Below, piece after piece: positions 11,572 to 23,900 of a stretch of 64,000 bases of DNA. Position 1 is the first letter of the stretch; each line of letters opens with the position of its first letter. This DNA comes from Myxocyprinus asiaticus (lineage: Eukaryota; Chordata; Actinopteri; Cypriniformes; Catostomidae): positions 620,001 to 684,000 of the forward strand of contig NC_059388.1 in assembly GCF_019703515.2 (NCBI RefSeq). The letters run 5' to 3'. The notes under the pieces are model-generated. The model saw only the letters and a list, made by a program, of their open reading frames with translations. It searched no databases and was not told where the DNA came from. Both the position numbers and the translations under genes were made by a program.

Positions 11572-12374
11572 TCTGGCGGGTTTAACACGGACGCGGTGTG
11601 ACTGCTCACAGCACGCGAAAACACCTCCGAAGGGGGAGGGGCGTGGCGTCACAGCGACGTCTCTGATTGGGTCAGTGTGGCGATGACGTCACATGGTAAC
11701 TAATAAATGGGAATAAATGTAACATATATTAATACATTTTTAATAAAATGGGAAGCTTGGATTTTCATTTGAAATGCAGTTTCATAACTGAGTAGTTTGT
11801 GCAGAAGAAATACTGTGGAAAATATCTTTGTTCATGAATAAATGGTTTAAAAGAGGTTTTGCTTTGGATCATGTTTAAAGATGATGGTAGTGTACTTGAG
11901 TATGAAGTATTTATGACATTGTATAATTTGAACTATGTTGTTAAAAAACTGTCAGCAAGATAAAATCACATAAGTTTTGGTGACCGAAGAAGAATTATGC
12001 CTAAACATTTAGTCTTATTGATAAAAACAAAACAAACAAACACATAAGTCAATTGCTGAAAAACATGTTAAAATAATAATTACATTTGTTTTATTGGAAT
12101 TATTTTTTTTTTAAATTGTTATTTTGAATTTCTAACAAGATAAGAGAAGTACATTTAACAATACTGCATAATGTTTATCCAACAAGTCGTCTAATTGCTA
12201 CTTTTGCTGATATATCTAATGTATGTGTTTTCTGTAGGATGGAGAAATAAAGTCTGAATCATTTATTATTTTATCAGTGTAAACATGTACAATCCCTTTT
12301 GAGTTCTTATTTGTATTCCTTTATAAACTGTGAGTTAATATTAACATTGAAAGATATAAGCATGTAGAAAACCA
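11572..12374. other. terf2 5' flank and promoter region, no other gene seen
   Basis: The first 120 bases upstream of the terf2 start are CpG-rich (CGCGGTGTGAC, GGGGAGGGGCGTGG, GTGGCGATGACGTC), as expected for a housekeeping promoter. A TGACGTCA CRE-type palindrome lies near 11684. Beyond about 11700 the sequence turns AT-rich with no open frame or repeat that I can name. Confidence 0.45.
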
Positions 12375-14190
12375 ACAACTGGCTGATGACCTGAATGTGT
12401 TCTACTGTAGATTTGAAAGACCCAATCTCACACCCCACACCCACTCTGACCTTCACTTCACACAAACACCTCCTGCAACCCCCCTCCTCCCCCCTCCTGC
12501 TACTCAACCTGCACTTAAGATCTGTGAAGATGATGTGAGCCGTGACTTGTGAAAATAAAGGATAAGGAAAGCACAGGGCCCAGATGGTGTTTCACCTGCG
12601 TGTCTTCGATCCTGTGCTAACCAGCTGGCCCCCATCTTCACACAGATCTTCAATAGATCACTGGAGCAGTGTGAAGTCCCATGCTGCTTCAAACACTCAA
12701 TCATTATTCCTGTCCCAAAGAAACCAAAAATCACAGGACTTAATGACTACAGACCTGTCGCCCTGACATCTGGGGTCATGAAATCATTTGAGAGACTGGT
12801 GTTGGCCCACCTGAAGAACATCACTGGACCCTTTCTAGATCCCCTTCAATTTGCTTATCGAGCAAACAGGTCTGTGGATGATGCAGTCAACATGGGATTG
12901 CATCATATTCTGCAACATCTGGACAGACCAGGGACATATGCAAGGATCCTTTTTGTGGACTTCAGTTCGACTTTCAACACCATCATCCCAGCTATACTCC
13001 AGAATAAATTACACCAACTCTCTGTTCCCTTGTCTATCTGTCAGTGGATTACCAGCTTTCTGATGGACAGGCAGCAGCTTGTGAGACAGGGGAAACTCAC
13101 TTCCAACACCTGTACAATCAGCACTGGTGCCCCCATGGATGTGTGCTCTCCCCACTACTCTTCTCCCTCTACACCAATGACTGCATCGCCAAGGACCCCT
13201 CTGTCAAGCTCCTGAAGTTTGCAGACGACACTACTGTCATTGGCCTCATCCGAGATGACGATGAGTCTGCATACAGAAGGGAGGTTGAACAGCTAGGTGT
13301 CTGGTGCAGTCAAAACAACCTTGAGCTGAACACGCTCAGAACGGTGTTGAACACCCCAACACTGACCCCCCACACCATTCTAAACAGCACTGTGGCAGCA
13401 GTGGAGTCATTCAGGTTCCTGGGCACTACCATCTCACAGGACCTGAAGTGGGAGACACACATTGACTCCATTGTGAAAAAGGCCCAGCAGAGGTTTTACT
13501 TCCTTCGCCAGCTGAGGAAATTCAACCTGCCACAGGCGCTGCTGATACAGTTCTATTCAGCAGTCATTGAGTCTGTCCTCTGCACTTCAATAACTGTCTG
13601 GTTTGGTTCAGCTATGAAATCAGACATCAGAAGACTACAAAGGACAGTTCGGACTGCTGAGAGGATTATTGGTTGCCCCCTGCCCCCCCTTCAAGAACTA
13701 TACACTTCCAGAGTGAGGAAAAAGGCTGGAAAAATCACTCTGGACCCCACTCACCCTGCCCACTACCCTTTTGAACTGTTGCCTTCTGGCCGACGCTTCA
13801 GAGCTCTGAGAACCAGAACCGTCAGTCACAGGAACAGTTTTTTCCCCTCAGGCTATCCATCTCATGAACAGTTAAACTTTGAGCAATAACTATGTGCAAT
13901 ACACAGTTTAGTCTTTTTATATTTATACAACATACCACACCTCTTCTGCCAGTACATTCCCTTGCTTTTTTATATAACAGATTTGTATATTGTACATAGG
14001 TGTATATATATTGTCCTATTGTGTATTTCCATATATATTTTATTTTATATTCACTTTTATTTTTATTCTATATTTTTGTTATTGTCTCAGTCTTGTTGTT
14101 GTATTGTACACTGGATGCTTCTGTCACCAAGACAAGTTCCTTATATGTGTAAGCATACTTGGCAATAAAGCTGATTCTGATTCTGATATA
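12375..14190 (+). mobile_element. 5'-truncated L2-type LINE, reverse transcriptase region
   Basis: Carries the C-terminal half of an L2-clade LINE. It has RT blocks [35 protein letters not shown] and FADDTTVIGL, and the characteristic late block LPSGRRFRALRTRT near the protein end. The 3' end reads GGCAATAAAGCTGATTCTG with a short (TGATTC)n tail, typical of fish L2 families. The endonuclease half is missing. It lies between terf2 and ckap4. Confidence 0.88.
12778..13889 (+). pseudogene. L2 reverse transcriptase, frameshifted remnant
   Basis: Two overlapping frames, 12778-13215 and 13044-13889, together cover most of the RT palm and thumb. The frame changes near 13130, where the usual glycine-alanine-proline block before GCVLSPLL has lost a base, so neither frame is complete. 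The catalytic FADD is intact in the second frame. A deletion follows ELNTLRT, and the end after SFFPSG is out of frame. Upstream of 12778, fragments of the PDG region occur with stops. Not expected to be functional. Confidence 0.88.
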
Positions 14191-14899
14191 TGAATGATAA
14201 GTCTTTTTAGTTGAAAAATCCCATAATGTACAATATCTTAATCTCATAATGAGTATTTGTTATTTATTTTAACTGGTGCATTTTTAGAGTATTATAAATT
14301 ACACTGACATGTTTTTTATTCTTCTTTGATTGCTTGCACCCAGTGAAATTTCAAAATATGAAAGTGAAAGTGGAGATTTATAGTAAAAAAGGACTTAAAT
14401 ATTGATCTGTTTCTCACCCATACCTATCATATCACTTCTGAAGACATGGATTAATGCTGTCTTCACGTGCTATCGGAATTATCATAAATATGAGTTTCCC
14501 ACTTGGAAGTTGCACATGAATGATCCCTCAAGTCGTAATTATGATTGGGAAAGTCTTTTGATACCCGAGTTTCTGAGGTGGGAGGAGTTGTAAACTTTCA
14601 ACATGGCGGAGGAGAGTACAGTTTCTGTAGTGAATGACAGGTTTTATTTATTTTTCTAAATACAGCTAATTGTTAGCGCTTATGATTTTGGTCATATTCA
14701 TTTATGTATATCAGCAACCATTTGATGCATATTGCACATTTTTACACTGTAAAAATAGCTTGTATTTGGCCAAAATGCCATTATCGTCCACAAGCTGAGT
14801 AATATTTTTTATGGTGTCAAAATAAAAGTTCCTCAAGAAATATATATGAATGAACATTTTTTTCTGACAACAAAGCACTTGAACGTGATGTACTCATAA

Positions 14900-15178
14900 C
14901 TATAACTTCAGAAGTGGGATATAGGATAATGCCGATAGCACATGAAGGCAGCATTAAACCACTGGATTCATAAGTATTACTTTTATACTGTCTTTATGTG
15001 CTTTTTAGAGCTTCAAAGTTCTGGTCACCATTCACTTGCATTGCTTGAACCTACAGAGGTGAAATATTCTTCTAAAAACCTTCATTTGTCTGCTGCAGAA
15101 GAAAGAAAGTCATACACATCTGGGATGAGTAAATAATGAGAGAATTTTCATTTTTGGGTGAACTATCCCTTTAAAACA
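14900..15178. repeat. Cyprinid-type MITE fragment ending AACTATCCCTTTAA
   Basis: The right end TTTTTGGGTGAACTATCCC, preceded by GAAGAAAGAAAGTCATACAC, matches the arms of the large fold-back at 59632-60883. This copy shows one clear end only. It has no open frame and precedes the ckap4 promoter. Confidence 0.65.
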
Positions 15179-15574
15179 AACGAGTAAAAGATGAGTGGAT
15201 GGGGAATCAGTGCCACGTCGGAAGAAGGGTGGAACAAACACAGGAGAAAATGCCTTTACATTCAACATGCTTTAATGCTCAAGAACAAATCAGTTTAAAA
15301 CAGTAGGCTACTTCATGATGCAGCATCAGTGCTATACAGTATATCTCTTTATCAGGCAGCATTAAACTATAACAAAAGATATGATTTTATTTCTAAAGTT
15401 TCACATAGTTTAAAAGCAATAAGCAATGCAAAACACATGTTAAAAGTAAACAAACATGTTAGTCTCTATTTCGTTTCTTCAAATGTAGTAAAAACTCTTT
15501 ATGTGCATAGAGTTTACAATGTGGAGAGCAAAACGCGAATCCGCCCCTTTCAGTGTATCATCCACAACGCTTCA

Positions 15575-15582
15575 TGACGTCA
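15575..15582. promoter_or_regulatory. CRE-type palindrome upstream of ckap4
   Basis: TGACGTCA lies about 60 bases upstream of the ckap4 start codon, in a CpG-containing segment. It is a consensus CREB/ATF site and also resembles an ATF6-type core. The position suits a proximal promoter. Use in vivo is inferred. Confidence 0.45.
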
Positions 15583-15640
15583 TGTTAACGCTGAAGGATC
15601 TTTAAAAGAACATCGGAAAGCACGGCCGCATCTGGACACG

Positions 15641-18040
15641 ATGACTGCGAAAAACCGAAATAAGAACAATTCCCATCCGAACGACAGAAGCCCCGCACAG
15701 CAGACAGATGACGTGGCGAAGAAACCCCCAAAAGCGGAGAGTCCCAGATCCGGATCGAGCGGGCTAATAAAGTTCATATCGGCGGTATTTTATCTGGCGC
15801 TGGCGGCAGGAGCGGCGTTTGCATCCTTTTATATCCAGCAAACATTATCAGAAGTCAAACAGATGAGCGTCAGACATGAAGAATCCGCACAGAAGTGTGC
15901 AGCTGTGGCACATGAAGTGGAGCATGCGCTTCAACAGGTGATGCATTTCACTTATTCATGTTTAAACATGAACGAATGAATCTTTACTGAGAGACTTTCA
16001 CACGCATCTGTGTAAAGGTGCAATCAAAATGATGAAATTAATTGAAAACAACCATGGCTGTGTAAATGAATGTGTACTCTATAATAGAGGTGGTTAATGT
16101 TTGAACATCTCCACCCAGATTACGCATAAAACTTCACAAACTAATTCAGAGGAAAATTAAGTTCCAGTTCAAATGGCAAAACCCCTAGAAACCCTCAGGA
16201 GGATGTGTTCTTCTGTGATTGGCTGAGGAGATTCTGCTTGAGTTCTTCAGGAGTTTTCCAGAAGCATCAAACGCAACAAGGATCTAGTGAAATATTTCAA
16301 AAGCAGAATATATTTATTCAAGAAGAAATTCAGCTGCGAATGAAATAAAATGCATTTGTGAGACATACAGCATGAAATGAGAAGTATAAATGCATTGGTT
16401 TATATTGTTCATACTGTCCTGTTGTTTAATAAAGCACTGTCCTGATGTCCTGATGTTGTTCAGGACACTGGAGAAGTCATAATCTGTTAAGGTCCAGAAA
16501 TGTTCAGATGTGTTGAGTCAGCTGGGAAAACCTTCATACCACTCCAGAGTTCTGCTATATGATGTCTGACACATGATTAAAATCCACACAAATGGCCTTG
16601 AATGATTTGAGGAGACACTGCTGGCCAGTTTGTGTGATCACACACTTTGCATAGGGTGAGCCAGAACAACAGCATGTAAACAGTCACACTGTACGCTCTA
16701 CTTGTATTCAAGAAAGAAACTCTCTCTGTACATGTATAAATAGACTTTGTTTCGTGGTTTCACCTTTTAAAAAAAGTCTTTGTTATCGTCATTAAAAAGG
16801 AATATCCCAGGATCAATGCAAGTTAAGCTCAGTCGATGGCATTTGTGGCTTAATGTTGATTACCTCTGAAAATAATTGGACTCTAAATAAGACCAACTTT
16901 TGAAGTGTTGTAGATATTCTAGATCCTTCTGAAATTTACCATTACACATCGTTGTTAAATCTCTCTCTCTGTGTCTAGATAAGGTCCGTAAAGGCATCTG
17001 TGGAGGGTTTGGAGGCAGCAGTGGTCAGTGCTAAGACTGATCTGGAAAGCACAAGCCGTGCAGTACAGAAAGGAGAAGCTGAGACCCAACGGATTGAGGA
17101 AACGTTGCAGAACCTCCAGAACAAGATCTTTCATGATCTCAGAGAAGGCATTCAGGATGTGAAGGACGCTCGGGAGAAGGACATCTCCTCGTTGGAGCGG
17201 ACTCTTGAGGAGCGTCTGGCTCAGTTGAGTCGCTCCATCGCCGAGGGCGTGGCGGAGTTCGCCGGGCAGCAGAGCCAGTACAAGACTGAACTGAGTGAGC
17301 TGAAAACTCGTGTGGAGGAGCAGGAGACACCCGCATTCCTCAAGCAGGAGCTATCGTCCATCAACAGCGCTGTGACGAACCTCAACACCGCAAATGAGGT
17401 GGCCGAGGGCAACATGGCGGTGCTCAGGGAGCAGATCGCATCAGTTGGCGCCGAGCTTCAGACCAGGAACAAGGAGGTGGTGTCAGTGTCCGAGGAAATC
17501 GACACAGTGAGGTCACTCGTGCAAAGCACCGTAGGAGCCTTACGGGAGGAGGTGTCCACAGCTCGAGCCAGCATCCAGGCCGCATCAGACCAGTTTCAGA
17601 CCCTCAACGACAAGCAGGACCAGTCCAACGAGGCACTTCAGAGCCTGGAGACTGAACTCAGAGCCGAACTACTCAAGGTGGAGAAAAGAGGAGATGACAT
17701 GGAGGTCCGAGTGAAGTCTGTGGAGGACAGCGAGGAGCTCTTGGCATCTTCATTATCAGAGCAGATGATTAGAGTGGACGCTCTTGTGTTCAAGTATGAA
17801 TCTCATGAGAGCTTGCTGACCGACTACAAGACAGCATCCGAGAAGGACAGACAGACCTTGAGAGATGATTTGAAAGGGTTTAAGAGCAGTCTGGAGGAGC
17901 TTCAGACGAGTGTATCGGCTCTAGATGAGATCCAGGTGAGACTAGAGGCTGTGGAACAGAGGCTGGAAGGACCACCGCAAGAACTTGAAAGCACCACAGA
18001 GAGTTCGTATGAACAACTAGATGGACATGAACAAGAATGA
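15641..18040 (+). CDS. ckap4: Cytoskeleton-associated protein 4 (CLIMP-63)
   Basis: ER-sheet-shaping type II membrane protein that links rough ER to microtubules and also acts at the cell surface as a receptor. Two exons, 15641-15937 and 16979-18040, join in phase 0 for 452 aa (human about 602). The short cytosolic N-terminus contains DDVAKKPPK, matching the human DDVAKKPP block. A membrane segment follows at about residues 44-64 (FISAVFYLALAAGAAFASF). The rest is a long lumenal coiled coil; the block DLREGIQDVKDAREKDISSL is strongly conserved with human. No cysteine occurs before the membrane segment, whereas human has a palmitoylated Cys100 there. The protein ends in an acidic, Glu-rich tail. 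The intron acceptor follows a (CT)n tract. Confidence 0.93.
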
Positions 18041-18326
18041 GATGAGCTATAGGAAAAGGAGTAATTCATGATGGGGAATTGCTGTGGGTGGTAGAAATGT
18101 GAAAATGAATCCATAATGAGATCTTATGAGCTTCTTATAAGAAGGATGAATTTGTGAACTGCTGTTTCTTCTATCTACAATTTGCACTGCATTGTAGTTT
18201 TTCTCTGTTCAGTTTTTCAATAATCCAAATGCAGTTTCTGAATGTATCACAATTGCAGTTGTTTTCCATTAAAAAGTTAAAAACCTTTAAAACTAATGTG
18301 TGAATATCATTACCTAATCAAATTAG

Positions 18327-18332
18327 AATAAA
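18327..18332 (+). terminator. Candidate polyadenylation signal of ckap4
   Basis: AATAAA on the plus strand about 290 bases after the ckap4 stop, giving a short 3' UTR. No competing gene lies between. Confidence 0.5.
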
Positions 18333-18654
18333 ATATCTGTATAAATTATACATTTCTGTATATAATTACATTTATTAGTACAATTTCCTTTATGTAATTG
18401 GAGAGCAAGTCATTCAATATGTAACTTAAAAATGTTAAAATTAAGTAATTTTTTTTTTAGATAAATGTTTACAAGAACTGTAATAAAACAATGATTTCAT
18501 TATTCTGTTCACATGCTACACAATACAGGATATTCTGATAAAGATGGGTAAAGAGATGATCACTTCCATGTTCTTCACACAAATGTACCTTTTTATTTGA
18601 TTTTCCCTTAATTTGATCACAATAATGACAACCATGATATGTTAACTCTGCCAC

Positions 18655-18815
18655 AGATATCCATCCATTCATTTTCTATAGCCACTGCCCCTATGCAGGG
18701 TCACACTAGGTGCTGGAGCCTATCCCAGCTACCTTGGGCAAAGGCAGGACTCGAACCCAGGACCTTCTTGTTGTGGTTTGACAGTGTTAGCTACTGATTC
18801 TCCATGCCGCGCCTT
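18655..18815. repeat. Fish repeat fragment with TATCCCAGCT
   Basis: Contains ATCCATCCATTCATTTTCTA and GCTGGAGCCTATCCCAGCT, phrases that recur in many teleost genomes, often at the 3' ends of RTE-like LINEs or derived SINEs. No frame is present. The family assignment is tentative. Confidence 0.5.
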
Positions 18816-19539
18816 CATAGAAATTGTAAAGAAATTGTTTGGGATTTTAGATAAAGTCTCTCATTTGAAGTAGATCTTGTTAAATCTTAGTCGCCAGCAC
18901 ATCAGAAAAACAAAATGGCCACGTATTTAGTCAACACAGGCAGATCTTCTTGTCTGACTGTGGTATCAATTTAGAAGATGGATCTTAAAATCATCCTGTA
19001 GTCTCAATTCATTCTTAGTTGAGGTTAACAGATTAATCCAAAATAATTCTTTGATACATACATTTATTTTTCCAGTCATGTTGGCTGTTTTGTCTCAAGA
19101 ATCGCCTTGCAAAACACTTGCCTTAAAATATAGTCCTTAATCTAAACATTCTTCTGCCTGATATTAACTTATCTGGTTAAGTAGTGTGTTTGAGATTTGT
19201 CTAGTTTTTGCTGTTCATGTAAAATGTACCATTGATACTCCACCTAAAAATGTAGTAGTTCAGATAGTTTGTCATATGAATAATACTAATATGTCTGTTT
19301 TAGATCAGTCTTTCAGTGATTGGGTTGGCAAACATCAAGAATACCAAAGGATGTCTAATTAGTTCATTATTTTGTTGACACAGTAAAGAGTTTTACTGAT
19401 TGCTACATGTCTTTACCTAAGCCACATATAAATATGTCATTACCGTTTGACCTTTGAGAGGTCACATATTGACAGTAAGTCCAGAGATTGCACTCACAAA
19501 GCAATTCAAATGGTCTGTTCTAGTTCTTGAATGTAATAA

Positions 19540-19735
19540 AATCACACGTACAAAAAAGTATCTTAGTGCCATGGTACGTAATGCCATGTTGTTGTTTTAT
19601 TTTTTTGGACATGTACCATTGAAAAAATGTGCTATTCTCTGAAGTAATAAATACCATGGTACAGTTTATGACTTTCAGTACCAACGTACAATGGTATTAC
19701 CATCTGATACCATTGTACCATGGTACTGCCACACT
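19540..19735. repeat. Palindrome-rich MITE built on ACCATGGTAC
   Basis: The self-complementary motif ACCATGGTAC and near variants recur several times in both orientations over about 200 bases (for example near 19570, 19653 and 19712). The pattern is that of a small fold-back DNA element. No coding potential. Confidence 0.55.
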
Positions 19736-19924
19736 ACTTCTAAAAATATTGCTTGTATCAAGAGTTTAGTTTCAAATTTTATTTAGGACACTTAGGAATA
19801 AATTATTCACAAATGCTTACAAAAATCATATGATTTTTATGATTTAACATAATTTGACAGTGTATTCCAGGAGTGACATTTTTATCTCAATGCACAACTG
19901 ATTCAAACGTTATTAGAACATGAC

Positions 19925-20170
19925 TAAATCTGAGGTTCTCAAACTTGGGTCGCGACTCTATTTTGGTAAACAAATTTGGATCGCTGTTCGTAATCGAGGG
20001 CTTAAGCGCGAGACTTGGCAAAACACAGGGCTATCGAGACTAAGTTGGACTTCTTTTAACTATACACATCATTATGAGATACTGAAACTATGGGTGTGGT
20101 AGGGTGGGTTGCAAACATTTTGTAACATTAAGAATGGGTTGCAGACAAAAAGGTTGAGAACCCCTGGACT
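19925..20170. mobile_element. Short hAT-like MITE next to ikbip 3' end
   Basis: Left end GGTTCTCAAACTTGGGTCG and right end AAGGTTGAGAACCCCTGG are inverted, a signature of a widespread vertebrate/fish hAT MITE (ends like CAGGGGTTCTCAACC). About 245 bases, no transposase. It abuts the ikbip polyadenylation signal at 20177-20182. Confidence 0.7.
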
Positions 20171-20176
20171 AAACTC

Positions 20177-20182
20177 TTTATT
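20177..20182 (-). terminator. ikbip polyadenylation signal (distal isoform)
   Basis: Minus-strand AATAAA only about 16 bases past the stop codon at 20198. This predicts an unusually short 3' UTR, with cleavage close to the edge of the neighbouring hAT MITE. Confidence 0.55.
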
Positions 20183-20197
20183 GAACAGCACATGCTT

Positions 20198-20974
20198 TTA
20201 AGGTGTCAGTTGGTCATACTGGTCCAATGTCTCACGTTTCGTTTCTGTAAAGTCTTCCAGATGCTGGCTCAAGTCAACATGTGCTATACGGTTAGCTAAA
20301 CTTTTAATCTGTGCAATTTCTCCTTCGGTTTTCATCATATCTTCAGCCAGATGACCGATCCTCAGTGTCAGGTCTGCTAGTTTTGGTTCTATTATGGCAA
20401 AGTCTTGTCTGATAGTGAGGACTTTGGGCTTCAGGTCACCTGCAAAGGTTGTCATCTTTAACAGCTTGGCCTGACTGCTCTCGATCACCAAGATTCGTTC
20501 AGAAAGTTTTCTGTTGGCCGTGAAAAGCTCTTGAATGAATTTGCCTATCTGATCTAATCTCTGAGCATTCCTTTCTGTGGAGCTCTTCAGACTGGAAACA
20601 CGGTCGATGCTACTCACCAGCAGATCGCCAATGCGTTTGACCATGAGCTTCTCAGCCTGAGTGACCTTCTCCTCTAGGGTGTTTGTCTGGCTAAGAAGCT
20701 CGTCGACCTCACTCTCCAGTCCACCCATGCGCCTCACATCTGTACGGATAGAGGCTACCTTAGACACCACATCACTGGAGATCACCGCAGTTCTGTTCTC
20801 CATGCGCTCCACAGCCTGAATGAGATCAGTCAGGTTTTCCTGGAGTTGCTGCCGTTGTCCAGTAAGGCTTGAGAAGATCTGCTTCAGTTGAGTGACCTCC
20901 ACATCCAAACTCTCCAACTGGGAGATGGGTGATGTTTTCTCCATACTGGACATCAGTGTCTGAACACTCTCACA
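20198..20974 (-). CDS. ikbip: ikbip distal terminal exon (canonical C-terminus)
   Basis: 258 codons plus stop after a TTCTCTAG acceptor, in phase 0 with exon 2. The blocks SKVASIRTDVRRM, GDLLVSSIDRVSSL, FAGDLKPKV and LTLRIGHLAEDM align closely and in order with the human 350-aa IKBIP. The whole exon is predicted coiled coil by heptad-like leucines. An AATAAA follows almost immediately. Confidence 0.92.
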   Translation of the reverse strand, partial: CESVQTLMSSMEKTSPISQLESLDVEVTQLKQIFSSLTGQRQQLQENLTDLIQAVERMENRTAVISSDVVSKVASIRTDVRRMGGLESEVDELLSQTNTLEEKVTQAEKLMVKRIGDLLVSSIDRVSSLKSSTERNAQRLDQIGKFIQELFTANRKLSERILVIESSQAKLLKMTTFAGDLKPKVLTIRQDFAIIEPKLADLTLRIGHLAEDMMKTEGEIAQIKSLANRIAHVDLSQHLEDFTETKRETLDQYDQLTP

Positions 20975-23900
20975 CTAGAGAATTACACAGAAAAGGGAGG
21001 ACACGAGATTTAGAGTAGGTACTTCAGACACAAAGAGGTCCAGAAGGGATGACTTAGGCCAGAAACATACACAAGTACGCAAATACAGATGTGAATACTT
21101 GGCCAGAACATTGCAAGTGCGCACTCCCATTGAACTTACTTTACATGCGTTACAGCAATGATGAGGTGGTAACAAATCCCAACGGGGCAATGAAGCTTCC
21201 TTCAAATGTGACATTAAACCAGATAGGTTATTATTCAGCTAGCTATAAACATCAACAGTTTAATTAAGTCACTCTGAAAGATTCTCTTTAAACTGTTTCT
21301 TCATGATAGTTGTTGTTGACCAGAAAGAGAAAACTGACCATAGAAGTTTACACTAACGTCTACTATAGTACCCCTTACGGCAATACAGAGAATGCAACGC
21401 ATACTGTACTTGCGTTGCATCATGAATTGCACTCGGACACATTATGGAACACAACAACACACTAGAAGCATTCTCGTTCATGTTTTGGTCCTTTCAATCC
21501 TTCTGAGAGGTTAATGTGCACTCATCTCATAAGTACAATCATTCTTAATCAAAAATGTGCATTCAGTGACATGCAGTCTAATTTACAGCTTGACAATTTG
21601 ACCAAGTTAATCAAAGGTAAAAATTATTCCATCTTTGTGTTTTATTGAAACAATATCTAGTACACAAAATACTATACCAAATCCAGGGCAAGAGTCAACA
21701 TGAATCAAATCAAAGACAACATCCAAAAGAGAGAAGCCATATATGGAAAGGATAACAAGATAAGTTAAAGAAATGCTGAGAATTACAGCTGAGAAACAAT
21801 ACTTGACTGTATTTGAGGCGAGTATATATCCACCCAAAGGATTCAATCTGATACAGGTCAAATATATTAGACATGAGGACTGGAGGTCATGACCTCTGGC
21901 AAGTTGTGGGAGTTGCAGGTATGCATCTGACTAGATGTGAAATGACAATCTTTGGCACAAAAATGATAACAGTCAATGGAGTTTGCCTTAGCTTCCTTGT
22001 GTTTAGTGCAAATTTTAGAAACTGGATAAAGCCCATATCAAATGTAAAATGGACATTTGGTTAACAACATCTTCCCTGCAGTGCAGCCAAGGTTCATTTC
22101 AGAGGCAGAGCAAGGTATTACATTTTGATTAAAGATTATGAAGACAAACATAACGTGCAATGATGAATTGTGCACAATATAACCAGGAACATTAAATCAA
22201 TAATCGGTTGAGGGGGAACAGATTAAAACACATGCTTTAAGAACCAACGACTTGTGAAAGTGTGAATCAGTTGTGGGCTTCAGAATTATCGTTGTGGTTC
22301 TTTGTATTAGATTTGTGTAATCAATATTATTTTTGTAAATTAGGTGTTGTAGTGATCTGTAACTACATCACTATTACATATTAAAGACAAATCTAAACTT
22401 TAAATTCAAGTAAAAGTGAAATAACAACTGTAATGAACAAAAATGAGTAATCATGTTACAGTAGATAGAGACACATAAATCTAGTTTGTTAATCTTCACT
22501 GAATCATGAAGTGCCCTTAGAGGACAGGGAGGCAAATTCTTTTCTGAAATAGTTTTGTATTCCCTCACAATACCTTTATTCATCACTTATTACATTTTTT
22601 GATAATGGTTTTACTACAGTAACCATATTTGAACCATGTTTGTGGTAAAACCATAGTGACCATGTTTTTTTGGCAGAATGATTATAATCTGTATTACCAA
22701 TGTTTTGGTTTTCCTGTATTACTACGGTTTCAACACGGATGGTTAAAATATGGTTACTGTTGTAAAACCATGGTAAATTTCGTGGCTACTATGGTTTTTT
22801 CTACAATTACCATAGTTCAACCATGGTTTCTGCAGGAAAACCATGGTTATTTTTTGTAAGGGATGGATAAAGGTATTGTGAGGAGTGCAAAACTATTGCG
22901 AGGAAACAAACCTATTGCAATGAAGCGCAAAACTTATTGCGAGGGAAATCAAACTACTGTGAGGAAATGTAAAACTATTGCGAGGGAACACAAAACTATT
23001 TCAGAAAATAAATCCCCTCCCTATCCTCTAAGGAGCTCTGTAGAATCACAATATCTGACGGTTTCTGTAAAATCTGCTTCTAGTTTTTACAGGTTACAGT
23101 ATTCATCACCATGTCCTGTGATTACAGTCACCTCTGACATCTGAAACAGTCCCTACACATCATTCTTCTCTGAGGTCCATTTTATCGTCCACATTCCCAG
23201 AGTCCAAATCTCTGTTCTCCTGTTTAGCCTCCTCTTGGGGCAGTTCTCTCATATGACTGTGAACTTCCTGCGAGGTGTTGAAGACCTGTTTGACTTCGAG
23301 AACCACTGACGAGGTCTTCAACATCTCATCCTCAGTTCTCTGCACCTGCAACGTCAGCTCCTGCAGCCTCGTCTCAGTCGCACTGAACTGCGCTCGGAGT
23401 CTGAGCATTGACCGCACTGACTCCTCTACGGCAGGGAGTTGTGTCTCCCACTGCTGTGCACGAGGGGTTACCTTCTCCAGCCTTTTCTGAAGCTCATCAC
23501 CAGATTTGTAGAGGAGTTTGATCTGCTCCTGAAGTTTAGAAACCTGTCTGGAATTCCAGTCTAAATTATCCTGAACGTGTTTAGCGTCCTCCTCCTCAGT
23601 GCGGTCCAAAACACGCGTGTTCCTCTTCGTACCATCTTCCACTTCCTGCAGACGCTCGGTCAGAATGTGCAGACGTGCGTCTACATCGTTGACGTGTTCT
23701 GTTATGCGTGCGTGTACAGACCGTGACTCCGTTTTTAACGTGTTTAGGTCAGTGGTTACAGCTGCGAGTTTTCTCTGCCACACTTCAGTTATATTACGTA
23801 AGCGATTGTTTATAGTTTGATAATGGAGCACAGACGCCTCCTGCTCCTCCTGCAGCACTGTGGTGGTGTTGTGGATGAAGGTGATGACCTGTTGCAGCTT

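Noticed and set aside
12304..12520. Minus-strand open frame near 12307-12507
   Set aside because: Overlaps the 5' remnant of the plus-strand L2 fragment and has no independent support.
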